Below, one piece after another: positions 54,160 through 63,400 of a stretch of DNA of 64,000 bases. Both the position numbers and the translations under genes were made by a program. This DNA comes from Paguma larvata. Taxonomy: Eukaryota; Chordata; Mammalia; Carnivora; Viverridae. Location of the stretch: assembly GCA_030068075.1 (NCBI GenBank), contig CM057837.1:22103691-22167690 (forward strand), written 5' to 3'. The notes beneath the pieces were generated by a model. The model had not been told where the DNA came from. It made no database searches and worked only from the letters and a program-made list of their open reading frames with translations. Numbering within the stretch: the first letter of the stretch is position 1; every line of letters begins with the position of its first letter.

Positions 54160-54469
54160 TGAGCCATGATTTTGAAAACAGTAAATGAAAAAATTAAGCG
54201 TTTCTCTTGCCTTTTCTTTACTCACTGTACCACGCGGAAAGCCAATAATAGACAAGGAAAACTGACTTTTATAGAAGTGTTCCATCCGAGACATGAAGAA
54301 AGAAGAGTGGAGTTTGAATATTCTAGTTTTGGCTTTAGAAGCATTGTTAGCGATTAATGTCACAAGAAGAAAGACAGCCAGAAGTCATGTGCTTCTGATG
54401 GAAACACACACCACCATCTGCCAAGTCTTCTTGCCAAAAATACCTACCTGGAGTCTGACCAAGCCTGTA

Positions 54470-55320
54470 CCGCATCTTCTTTGCCCGTTCATCCGTCGAT
54501 GGCCACCTGTCTCGCTTCCACGCCTTGCCTGTCGTAAATACCGCTGCAGTGAGCCCAGGGGCGCACGCATCTTTTCAAATTCATGTTTTCACTCTTTTTC
54601 AAATAAATACTCAGAAGCGGAACTGCTGGATCAATTTCTATTTTTAATGTTTTGAGGACCCTCCATATTGTCTTCTAGGCTGGCCGCACCCGTTGGCCTT
54701 CCCATCAATAGGGCACGAGGGTTCTCTTTGCTCCACATTCTTGCCAACACGTGTTATTTCCGGTCCTTTTGACACTAGCCACGCTCGCAGAGGTGAGGTG
54801 GTGTCTCACCGTGCTTTGATTCCCGTGTCCCTAGTGATTAGGGATGCTGAGTATCTTCTCACGTGCCTATTGGCCATTCGTATGTCTTCTTTGAGAAAAT
54901 GTTTATTTGGAACCTCTGCCCGTTTTATTCTTTGCTTTTAAGTTGTAGGAGTTCTTCATATATTTTGGGTATTAGCCTCTCATCAGATCTGTGATTTGGC
55001 AAACAATTTCTCCCATCCAGTAGGCTGCCGTTTCCTTTTGTTGATGCTTTCTTTCTTTGTGCGGAGCTTTTGGGTTTGATGTGGTCCCTCTTGCTTGCTT
55101 TTTTCTTTTGTTGCCTCTGCTTTTGGAGTCAGATCTAAAAAGTCATCACCAAGACCAGTGTCAAGGCCCTTACCATCTATGTTTTCTTCTGAGAGTTTTA
55201 TGGCTTTAGGTCTTACGTTCAAGTCCGTAATCCCTTTTGAGTTAATTCTTGTGTGTGATGTAACATAGCAGTCTAGTTTCCTTCTTTTGCATGTGACTGT
55301 CCCGTTTTCCCAACAGCATT
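54470..55320 (-). repeat. L1 antisense ORF2 fragment, part 1
   Basis: The + strand shows reversed L1 landmarks in unbroken order: CTCAGAAGCGGAACTGCTGG, CTCCACATTCTTGCCAACAC, ATTGGCCATTCGTATGTCTT, GTAGGAGTTCTTCATATATT, ATCAGATCTGTGATTTGGCA, TTTTGTTGCCTCTGCTTTTG and CCGTTTTCCCAACAGCATT. Less decayed than the 24-26 kb L1. A frame remnant encodes the C-terminal ORF2 region but is broken. Confidence 0.92.
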
Positions 55321-55541
55321 TATTTATTTACTTAAAATTTTTTTAACATTTATTTATTTTTGAGAGTCAGAGAGCGTGAGTGGGGGAGGGACAGAGAGAG
55401 AGGGAGACGCGGAATCCGAAGCAGGCTCCAGGCTCCGAGCTGGCAGCCCGGAGCCTGACGCAGGACTTGAACTCATGAACTGTAAGATCATGACCTGAGC
55501 TGAAGTCAGATGCTTAATGGACTGAGCCCCCCAGGCGCCCC
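55321..55541 (-). repeat. Felid tRNA-Lys SINE inside L1
   Basis: T-rich tail TTTAACATTTATTTATTTTT, body CAGGCTCCAGGCTCCGAGCT, head reverse complement AAGATCATGACCTGAGCTG to CCCAGGCGCCCC. Target duplication CCCAACAGCATT (55,309-55,320) and CCCAATAGCATT (55,543-55,554), one mismatch. Confidence 0.95.
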
Positions 55542-55575
55542 TCCCAATAGCATTTTACTGAAGAGACTCACTGGG
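55542..55575 (-). repeat. L1 antisense fragment, part 2
   Basis: TAGCATTTTACTGAAGAGAC continues the L1 segment 'caacaccatttattgaagagac' after the SINE. Confidence 0.8.
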
Positions 55576-55994
55576 TTTTAATGCCACCAGAGCAGCTTCT
55601 AAGGAGCCACATTTTCTCTCGTTTCCATCTGAGAGCGGATAGTCCCTAGAAATGGACACCGATGTTTTGCGATGCCATTGTCATAGCACCACCATTGTTG
55701 TCCGTGGGTCACTTTGGGAAGCAGTGTGAATGGAGCACATGAGTGTGCAAGAGCCAGGAAGCGAGACGGGCCCAGAGAAGAGGCAGGACTACAATGGGGA
55801 CCTGAACCAGGTGCAGTGGAGGCATCACAGATATTTAATTATGAGGCTAGCTCGATCGGATTTGTATGTTGGAAAGATTCTGGCTGCGTATGTAGAAAAA
55901 AAATCAGTTCGTGGGGTTCAAGGAGAGGAGGCAGGGAGAGTAGCTAGAGCCTGCTGCAGCAGGTCCCAAGGGAGAGACGAGATGGGGCCAAACT
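55576..55994. other. Unique sequence, no gene seen
   Basis: A purine-rich unique stretch without recognised features; short frames only. Confidence 0.4.
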
Positions 55995-56160
55995 AGCAGT
56001 TCTCAACTTCAGTGGGCACTGGGGGAGCGCGTGAACTATACAGATTCCTAGGTACCAATGCCAGAGTTTCAGATTCCTGGGCCCCACCCTCCATCTATAG
56101 AAATGGAATCTCTGGTTTCGAAGCCCAGGGATCTGAATTTTTAAGACCTCCCTGGCTTCT
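55995..56160 (+). mobile_element. hAT-Charlie (MER20/MER1-like) relic
   Basis: AGCAGTTCTCAACTTCAGTG, CAGATTCCTAGGTACCAATG, TTCAGATTCCTGGGCCCCAC, GAAATGGAATCTCTGGTTTC and AGGGATCTGAATTTTTAAGA follow the order of a short hAT-Charlie nonautonomous element. The exact member is uncertain. Confidence 0.65.
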
Positions 56161-56429
56161 AAGGTGAGCCAGGCTTGGGAAGAGGAGGGAGGGGGGCTGA
56201 TTGGAGGTAAGAGAGCTAAGGGTGACACTGAGGGTTCTGCACCAGGCACCCGGGCAGGGGTGTGGTGGGGACGTTCCCGGAAACGGGCTGTTGCAGAGCA
56301 CTCGGAGGCTCCGGGTTGGACCCGGCAGCGGCCGCGAAGCCGGCGGGGGAGGGGGGAGGGAGTGGAAATCACGAACCGCCAACTCAGAGCGTCTGCGTGT
56401 GGGTGTCGTTCCCATTATCCTCCCCAGCC

Positions 56430-56660
56430 CCGCTTTGTAACATTTGACTGCATCAAATGCTCAGCCAGGAAAATGAAATTCATTTCGAAGGCTCAGGTAT
56501 TTCCCATCGAGGGCCGGCGAGGCCGCTCTAAATTTGCCAAGTCAACAGCTCGTTTTGGCTGTTGGGCGGATTGCACATCTTATGACAGAAGCGAGTGGAA
56601 ATGCTACCAGCTAGAAACTTTCACCTCACTGGCAAAATGTCTATGACGCGGCTAAAAACA
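56430..56660. promoter_or_regulatory. Unique islet, possible conserved element
   Basis: TTTGACTGCATCAAATGCTC, GAAATTCATTTCGAAGGCTC, TAAATTTGCCAAGTCAACAG and AGAAACTTTCACCTCACTGG form repeat-free sequence with low GC against GC-rich flanks. AGGTATTTCCC and TTTCACC words may be transcription-factor sites. Inference only. Confidence 0.28.
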
Positions 56661-57289
56661 CCTAGTTAATGGGGGCTGCCCTTCAACAGCTGGTAGCAGC
56701 AGAGTCTCGGGCGGTGAGAGCGACGGCGTTATGTCTCTTTCATCACCCGCACGTTCTTCGTATCGCCAATTACTGGCCCCGCTCTCACTCCTGGCCTCAG
56801 ACACTGCAGAACAAAGAGGCCGTTCCCATGGTGCTGTCATCGCTCAAATCACTTGGGGGCCGCAACCGGTTTTCATTCAGAGGTTTCTGCCCGGGCTTTC
56901 AGGACCTCCGATCTTCGCTGGGCAGGGAGACGTCGGATTGCAGGAAGCAGTGACAATCAGAGGAAGTGAAGTCTGGTGGACAAGGCGCTAATCAAGCCAG
57001 GCGATTCCAGCTGGGTCACTCGCCAGGCATTGACGGGGTGTGCCCGCCACGCTGGGCTCTGAGCGAGGGGCCGGGAATGCTGACACACACGGGACCTCGT
57101 TCCTGCTCTCCCAGGGCTCACGGCCCTTCGGAGTTGTCAGGTGGGCACTCTGACACGTGGCTGTAACGCCCAGGCTGTGGCAGCATCTTCGGAGGAAGGG
57201 AGCTGCTTCCCTGGGGAGGAGGTGGCACGGGTTCCGGTGCGTGTGTGAAACCGGCCCTGTCCCTTCCCTTCGTGGAAGTTTCGCTGCAG

Positions 57290-57545
57290 AGTCCAAGTCT
57301 GCAGCTTTAAGGAACCGCAATTTGTTATCACCCGCAATCCGGCGGAGGGTTTGGATCGGGTGTAGGAAATTTTCACAAGAACCGAAATTTCACGTCGATT
57401 CGTGATGGATTAGCATACCCAAATTGGCGTAAAGTGCACTTAATGGATGCATTACTGCAGAAGGAATCTGTCTCACCAGAGTATTTCTAAATTTATGAAA
57501 TTGAAATGCGCTTCAGGTTACCGAGCAGTCTAAATTTGTCAAAGT
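57290..57545. promoter_or_regulatory. AT-rich unique islet with TAATG-N4-CATTA inverted repeat
   Basis: Repeat-free. TAATG at 57,441-57,445 and CATTA at 57,450-57,454 form an inverted pair of homeodomain half-sites four bases apart, just after GTGCACT. GATGGATTAGCATACCC and TTTATGAAATTGAAATGCG lie nearby. This is a good regulatory candidate by composition and motif content; function is inferred. Confidence 0.33.
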
Positions 57546-58354
57546 CGCGGGGCCGGAGGCAGGCCGTTGCCGGTGGCAGAGACCTGAAGCCGGGTCCACG
57601 GAACCGTAGCCTGTGCGCAGATCCCCAGGGGCCCCTCCACCCAGGTGCGGCCCCTCCCCCCCCGCCGCATGCTGTCCCCTTGGAAATGACCTCAAATGTG
57701 GGGACAAGGTGAAAGTGAACTTCATCCCGGTGCTGAGAACGAAGGCCTCAGGCATTTAAACTCTGTTTTTCTTTCAGGGGCTTTTGCGTCGTGGTGGGAG
57801 GCACCTGGAAGACCCCAAATGCTCCGGTCTTAATGCTCTCATGGTGGAATGACCAATGGCGAGGCTGCTGCGGTGGAGCCGGGGCCTGTAATGAGCCGTG
57901 CTGAAGGCCTGGCCTTGTCCCCTTTCCTTCTGAGGGGTCCGCCGTCCACACTTCCAGATTATGGGGCCCGGGTCCCAGAAACACGACTCTCATCCCTTAA
58001 TCCCCTGCAAAGGGACTTCCACTAGCCATTCCTCTTGAATTCACAGCTCTGTAAAATGCCAGGCGGTGGCCTTCGAGGCCCTTCCTCCTCCAGCTGGAGA
58101 CACGGAAGGCCGGAGAAGGGCTCCAGGTCTCCTAGACAGCTGGCGGCAGAAGAAGAGCCTGATCTTCTGAGCCTCGGTATTTCCCAAGCGCTTAGCACGT
58201 TACGTGGCGTGGAGAGTGGCCCACGCCGTGTTCACCCCTTCACTTGGTTCTCCGTACACGTTCCCGTCAGGCGTGCTTGCCACTGGCTCGAATCCGTAGG
58301 CATTCGCTCGCGCTAATGGTACGGGAGAGGCTTCGGTGCTTTTCCTGTGTTGTT

Positions 58355-58500
58355 TGGTTTCTGAGCCTCTGTCTCCTCGCCTGAAGGATGAGGATAAGCG
58401 TGGCAGGCTCACATGAGGCTCACGAGGCTGCCGTGAGGGCCCAAGGATGGAGCGTGGGAAAGCACTTAGCAGAGTGTCGGGGCTCCGTAGGTCCCCATCC
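58355..58500 (+). repeat. MIR fragment
   Basis: TGAGCCTCTGTCTCCTCGCC, GAAGGATGAGGATAAGCGTG, CATGAGGCTCACGAGGCTGC and GGGAAAGCACTTAGCAGAGT follow the MIR order closely through to its 3' third. Confidence 0.8.
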
Positions 58501-58544
58501 TTAGGAGGGGATGGAGACTGGGTCATCTTGAGGGCTCCGATATT

Positions 58545-58612
58545 CGCTCCAGTGTGCGGCACAGAGCAGGTGTTCAGGGAGTGTCTGCTGAATGAACGAG
58601 TGAATGTGACTT
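58545..58612 (+). repeat. L2 tail fragment
   Basis: GTGTGCGGCACAGAGCAGGT, GTTCAGGGAGTGTCTGCTGA and ATGAACGAGTGAATG form an L2 3' terminus ('gtgcctggcacacagtaggtgctcaataaatgtttgttgaatgaatga'). Confidence 0.65.
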
Positions 58613-58767
58613 GGTAGCCACGGCAGCGCCCTGGCCTTCCAGTGTTCTGACGTTCTTGACTGTGTCTTAGAGAATCTCTTCGAGCAATACTTGTTCGCTG
58701 GTCTGATTTACTGATCAAAAAAGTTATTATGTGACTGGTATGCACAAAATTGCTTCCGACAATGCCG

Positions 58768-58880
58768 ACTGCTAATCATAGCTAATATTTCTGAGCGCTT
58801 GCGACGTGCCAAGATTTGTGCTTAGCGTTTTTCAAACATTTGGCCATTAATCTTCACGCGAGCCCCCGCTGAGGCAATGT
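58768..58880 (-). repeat. MIR, part 1 (split by LTR)
   Basis: ATCATAGCTAATATTTCTGA, GCGCTTGCGACGTGCCAAGA, CTTAGCGTTTTTCAAACATT, CCATTAATCTTCACGCGAGC and GCTGAGGCAATGTA give reverse MIR up to the point where the LTR enters. Confidence 0.75.
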
Positions 58881-59290
58881 ATCAGTCAGCTATTGCCATG
58901 ATAATGCTGTGTAACAAACTCCAGCATTCAGTGGCTTACAAGCATTCCCTCCCTTGCTCGTGTCTCTGTAGGTTGGCTAAGGCAGTTCTGCATCCAGCCG
59001 TAGACAGGGTGACTTCGTTCCAGGGTGCCAGTTGAGTTCAGATCTGCTCCGTGTGGTACATTCCGGAGCCTTGCTGGAGGAGACAGCGGCTTCTTGGGAT
59101 ATCTTCTTCTCCTTGTGAGCCAGCAGGGCACAAGGGAGGAAGCCCAGCCCTGCGACACACATCAATCTTCTCATTCGGGAACAGCCTCTAAAATCTCATT
59201 GTCTGAAGCGAGTCATATGGCCAAGTCCAAAACCCTGGAATGGGGAAATATAGGCCATGCTCTATAGACTGTGACAAGGATGTGGCAGTG
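58879..59290. mobile_element. MaLR-like LTR relic inside a MIR
   Basis: Begins TGTATCAGTCAGCTATTGCC, continues TGTGTAACAAACTCCAGCAT, TCAGTGGCTTACAAGCATTC and GAGCCAGCAGGGCACAAGGG, then GCGAGTCATATGGCCAAGTC and GACAAGGATGTGGCAG. It starts with a TGTATTAGTCAGCTATTGC-type terminus. Family and transcription strand are tentative. Confidence 0.55.
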
Positions 59291-59299
59291 TAATATCCC

Positions 59300-59445
59300 C
59301 ATGAGGTCACTGAGTCAATTTACTACCAGTAGATGCTATTATTAGTCCCAACAGAAAGCAACATGCCCAAGGTGCTCGGCTACTAGTAGGGGTGAGAGGT
59401 ATGGCTTGAACCTGGGCACTTTAACTCCAGAACTACGGAAGCCTA
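59300..59445 (-). repeat. MIR, part 2 (after LTR)
   Basis: GATGCTATTATTAGTCCCAA, GCAACATGCCCAAGGTGCTC, GGCTACTAGTAGGGGTGAGA and TGGCTTGAACCTGGGCAC resume the reverse MIR exactly where part 1 stopped, which shows that the LTR landed within it. Confidence 0.7.
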
Positions 59446-61229
59446 AGGGTATGCACCCTTAGGAGGGGATATTCTTTTCTTAAATTATCTTCATTTTTCC
59501 ACCCATCAGCTGCAGTGTCATGTTGGCACCACCCCTCCTTCAGCTACCCATCCGTCTGTCCGTCTGCTCCTTCACACGTGTCTGGCATTGGGGTGTTCTC
59601 TCAACCCTCCAGAGTAATAGGCAAAGTGCAATTCTCAGGTAATTTCTTGAAACGTTGAATGCTGAGGGCAAAAATTGCCCTCTAGTTAATCTCAGGCACG
59701 TGTAAAAATACCTCTGGAAAGTCCCTGGCGGAATTCGTATCAAAGCGGCACCGTGATTTTACTTAAACACAATTTGCTCCGTGTCAGCCGTGATTTCTGA
59801 CACCTGAGTTTGAAAGTGATCCGGGTGGGCCCCGAGCCATCTCCATGACGGGGTCATGTGTTTCCTTGGAGGGAGGAGAGGAAAGACGGAGGCATGTGCG
59901 GCCGTGGAATAATGTTCCACACAGGCTTACAGGAGGGGATTTCCTCCTCAGTGTTTCCATAGAACCTTCCCTGTGTTTGTTTAAACCCATTGCACACTCT
60001 GGTCTGACAGCTGCCTGGCCCAGGGCCTCCCTCGCAGACACATGTACAACTAGCCCTCTTTAACTGCGCCCTGCACTGTGTCCCCCGATGCAATTACTTG
60101 AGTATATAAACCTCCCTGAAAGGCAGGCTTTTCTTGGGAGCCCGTAAGTAAGCCCCAAAGCCACGACGTGGGTAAGACCTTGAGAAATGGCATCATCATC
60201 TATTGGGAATTGTGAACCCTGCAAAAAGCAGCTCATTGTATTTGCAGAAAAAGGTTTCTGTTGAAACGAGTCGTAACGAGCGAACATGGCCAAGTGGAGT
60301 CTATCCGGAGAAAGCGATCTCGTCTGAGATTCGGAGGCTGGTCTCTTCGCCCGGTCTTTCCTCGGCGATTTTATGTAAGAGGCATTCTATGCAGGAAAAC
60401 AAGACACAGTTTTGAAGAATCCCCCTCTCGTCCAGCGTCCCATCTGCACTTATAATCCTCTGATTGTGACCTCTGCATTAGTTGCCCTGGGTGCTGCGCC
60501 CAAGCTGAAGACCTTGGGGCAGGCTATACTTGGGGGCGGGGGGAGGGCGAGATGGACCCTACTGCAATACAGACCAGATTTTTTTCAGAACAAGGGGAAA
60601 GGGGGAAAGGCAGGACCGGGAAGCACCCCCCAGCGGCGGGCCAGCACTCTGTAGCACAGGCAGCACTTTCAGCTCCGCTTCTGGCTGCTTCTGGCTGGAC
60701 CATGGCCATGGGGACATGGGCAGGCAAAAGGCTGTGTGACTGAAGACAAAGGTTTTTTTTTTTTTTTCTGTCCCTTGGACCCGTTTCCTGAGAGGCTGGG
60801 CTTGGTGTTCCAATCACCCCCCGAGTTGAGTCTTCCAAAATCCAGCGTCTTTTCTTTAACCGATGGCGTCTTTGGTCAAGGGTCAGGGAGTCGACCACTG
60901 GTGCCGTTTCCTTGGCCTGGGGACGGCCCAGGTGGTTCCCTGGAGCAGGCGCCTCCCGGCCACTGCGGCAGGGCGCCCGGGCCCGCGGAGCCTGCCCTCC
61001 CGGTAGAAGCAAACAGGCTGGGCCCGAGAGCCCGGGGGAGGCTTCGCGGGCTGCAAAAACACAACAGAGGGCGCAGAACCCACCAACGCCGTGGCCTTGC
61101 ATATCAATGTATGCGCTGGCTGCAGACCGCCAAGTTCCTTAAAAATGTCTCTGGCAGAGCGTCACTGGCAGACTTCAGGGGTTTCGGTTTGCTTTCTATT
61201 TGGAATCACCGCATCACACAGACCGTGTT
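59446..61229. other. Unique flank of the CpG island, no gene seen
   Basis: An islet with a perfect hairpin at 59,664-59,682 (listed separately). AT-rich unique sequence continues at 60,080-60,470. A T15 run lies near 60,752-60,766. CpG density rises from about 60,880. Overlapping frames near 60,524-61,102 reflect composition. Confidence 0.4.
59600..59830. promoter_or_regulatory. Unique islet with perfect 8-bp hairpin
   Basis: GAGGGCAA (59,664-59,671), AAA loop, TTGCCCTC (59,675-59,682): a perfect inverted repeat in AT-rich, repeat-free sequence. TAGTTAATC and ACTTAAACACAATTTGCTCC follow. It may be a paired protein-binding site or a small structured element; this is inference. Confidence 0.3.
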
Positions 61230-61627
61230 TACTCGGAAGGGGAGGGGGCGGGGACCAAACCCACCGCGCGCGGCGCACACGCCTTGATCTCACATTCCAG
61301 ACTCGAGCTGATGTGTGTCAGCGCGACATGGGGCGGGGGGAGGGTTCTCTTCGGAGGTTTCATTCGCCATCTGCACGTCACTCCCAAACTTTTCCTCCCT
61401 GCGCTCGGGGAGTCAGGTTGACGCGCCCTGGATGCGGGGCTCGAGGCGCCGGGCTGGGCGCGCTCCCGCGGAGCCGGAGCCGCAGAGGCTCCGGGGTCGG
61501 GCTCCAGCTTCTCAGGTACAAGTTGGGTGCCAGGCGCGGGGGCTGGGGGCGGCGAGGAGCGGCGGGCGGAGGTCTGGCTCGGAGCTCCGGGTTCCGGCGC
61601 CCCTCGGCGTTCCGGCCGGGCGGCGCG

Positions 61628-61658
61628 GGCGGCGGCTGCGGCGGCGGCGGCGGCGGCG
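61628..61658. repeat. (CGG)n tract
   Basis: GGCGGCGGCTGC followed by seven or so uninterrupted CGG units. In a 5'-UTR or promoter such tracts can be length-variable. Confidence 0.9.
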
Positions 61659-61949
61659 CTGGGCGTAGGGAGTCCGGGCCGGCGGAGGCTGCGCGCAGCC
61701 TCACTCCCCGCGGCGCTCCCGGCGCGGTGGCGGCGGCGGCCGCGGCCCAGGCAGACAATGAACTTGCGAGCGCGCCGAGCCGAGGCAGGTTTGAGCCCCG
61801 CGCCCCTCGGCCCAGTCTCCCGGAGGCCCCCGCGGGGCGTCCCCTCGCTGCAGGTCCCGGCCGCCTCCGGGCACCCGGCGCGCCGGGGACCCCGCGGGAA
61901 GGGCTGCCCGGCGGCGGCGGCGGCGCCGGGACTCGCGTGCCCCCTCCTT

Positions 61950-62280
61950 GGCTCGAGAGAATGTGGCCGGAGCTCGGGGACAGGGGACGAGGCGAAGGGG
62001 TGGTGGCGCTGTGGACACCCGGAGGCCGGCGGGGGGCGCACGCCGCGGGGCACACGCGGGATGGCTGCCCAGAAGAACGGCCCCAGGAGTCCGAGTCGGG
62101 GCACCCCCGCGCCGCCCCGCTCTGGAAGCTGCGGGAGGAGGACGGACAGACAGACAGACCGGTGCTTTCACCGTGTGAGCGCGCGTTGGGTGGGTGGTGG
62201 TGGGGGGCGGGAATTTCCCTAGCCAGACGCCTGGCTCCCCCGCGCACTTCGGGGAAGTTTCCCGGCGCAGCCCGGGGCAG
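61950..62280 (+). other. Putative noncoding first exon (3' end defined)
   Basis: The 3' boundary is supported by a perfect donor, CAG|GTAAGT, with the cut after 62,280. The 5' end is a guess: no start site can be read from sequence in a TATA-less CpG island. No AUG in this stretch opens a frame with a recognisable domain, so the exon would be untranslated or only minimally coding. The downstream acceptor would be beyond the window, implying a first intron of more than 1.7 kb. Confidence 0.4.
62209..62218. promoter_or_regulatory. NF-kB consensus site
   Basis: GGGAATTTCC, an exact match to the kappa-B consensus GGGRNNYYCC. It sits 62 bases upstream of the candidate splice donor. A related GGGGAAGTTTCCC lies at 62,251-62,263. 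Single short matches occur by chance, but two close together in a promoter are notable. Confidence 0.45.
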
Positions 62281-62286
62281 GTAAGT
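62278..62286 (+). promoter_or_regulatory. Consensus 5' splice donor CAG|GTAAGT
   Basis: A nine-base perfect match to the mammalian U1-complementary donor inside the CpG island. It is the best splice signal I noticed in the window and sets the likely direction of transcription as rightward. Confidence 0.6.
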
Positions 62287-62615
62287 GGGCATCCGCCTCT
62301 CTCTCCTGGACTCCGGCTGGCAGCCGCCTCCCGACCGCCTGCTCCAGGGCCACGGGCGCTTTGGGCGGAGGAGGCGGGAAGACGGGGGAGGGGTGGGGTG
62401 TCCCCCAGGCACCGACGCCTGTGGAACCCGGTTCCGGGAGGGGACACCGCGGGGGCGGCCGTGGGAGGAGACGGGGGCGCGGCCGGGCCCGGAGCGGCCT
62501 GAACTTTTGCTCCCCGCCCCCTCCTCTTTCCTCTCGGCTCTCCACCCCCTGCCCCTTCCCGGCGGCGGGCCGTGGCTCCGGAGGCGGCGGGACTCGGGAG
62601 TTGCCGGCGCTTCCC

Positions 62616-62663
62616 GGCGGCGGCGGCGGCGGCGGCCCCGGCCCCGGCCCCGGCCCCGGCCGG
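62616..62663. repeat. (GGC)n plus (GGCCCC)n compound repeat
   Basis: Six to seven GGC units (62,616-62,635), then four full GGCCCC hexanucleotides (62,634-62,657) and a partial unit. This hexamer is the complement of GGGGCC. Both parts fold readily as quadruplex or hairpin. Confidence 0.92.
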
Positions 62664-62977
62664 CTGGGCGCGGCGAGCCGAGCGCGGCAGGTCTGAGCGG
62701 CGCGGCGGCGGCGGGGAGCGGGGGCTGCGGGCGCCGGAGCTGCGGGGAGCCGGGGAGGCGGCGGCCCGCGTGCGGGGGCGACGCCGGCGCTGGTGCCGGA
62801 GCGCCGGGGCGTGGGGCTGCGTGTGCGGGTGGAGAGGACGCAAGGCGCAGTGGGCCCTCTTGGAGCCCCCTGGGATGGCGGGATGGAGGCGGCCGGGTGA
62901 AGGGAGCCTCGCCTTTGGGGAATGAATGAAGAGCCGGCAGAGCGCCTTCCGACTCCTGCGGCCGAATGGATTGGCCG

Positions 62978-63006
62978 GCGCGCGCGCGCGCGTGTGCGTG
63001 TGTGTT
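62978..63006. repeat. (CG)n(TG)n alternating tract
   Basis: 29 bases of strict purine-pyrimidine alternation, with CG units then TG/CG/TG units. It is among the sequences most prone to adopt Z-DNA, and lies within the CpG island downstream of the candidate promoter. Confidence 0.9.
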
Positions 63007-63400
63007 TGGGATTCGGAGCCGCCTGGGTCCTGGGCGCGGCTGCTTGGCCGCCCCGTCGCGGTCCCGGTGCCCACGTTGCCCGCCCGCCGCGCGCCCTGGC
63101 GTGGCCCTCGCGGCTGGAGAGGCCGGCGGAGACACAAGGCTGGGGCTCGGTTGCCGGCTGCTGGCGCCTCGCGCACGGAGCTTCGAGAAGCAGGCGGCGA
63201 GGCTGGGGCTGAGGCCAGCTCCCCGGGCCCCCCCCATTTCTCCGTCTCCCGCGTATTCACACTGGGTGAGTTGATGGCGTGGAGTTTGGGGGATGAAGTT
63301 GTATGCTCCGGAAGCCCCAGGACGCCCCGTGCAGGGATTTGGCGGCGCGGCGTTCAGTGAGGCCGGGCAGGGGGGGCCCGGGGACTTCTGGGCTCCTCTG

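Larger units (their letters stand above)
56161..58354. other. Unique sequence with two conserved-element candidates, no gene seen
   Basis: Mostly unique. GC- and CpG-richer around 56,280-56,360, then AT-richer islets at 56,430-56,660 and 57,290-57,545 (listed separately). No coding domain is recognised in frames of up to 160 codons. Confidence 0.4.
61230..63400. promoter_or_regulatory. CpG island, probable gene promoter
   Basis: About 2.2 kb of very high G+C with dense, undepleted CpG, unlike the rest of the window. Contains several GGGGCGGG-type Sp1 boxes (around 61,231, 61,331, 62,205 and the reverse CCCCGCCCC near 62,514), CGG repeats and GGCCCC repeats. It also contains an NF-kB consensus site and a perfect splice donor on the + strand. 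No TATA box at a convincing position, as usual for CpG-island promoters. Housekeeping and developmental regulator genes typically start this way. No coding exon is recognised, so the transcribed part here is probably 5'-untranslated. Confidence 0.85.
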
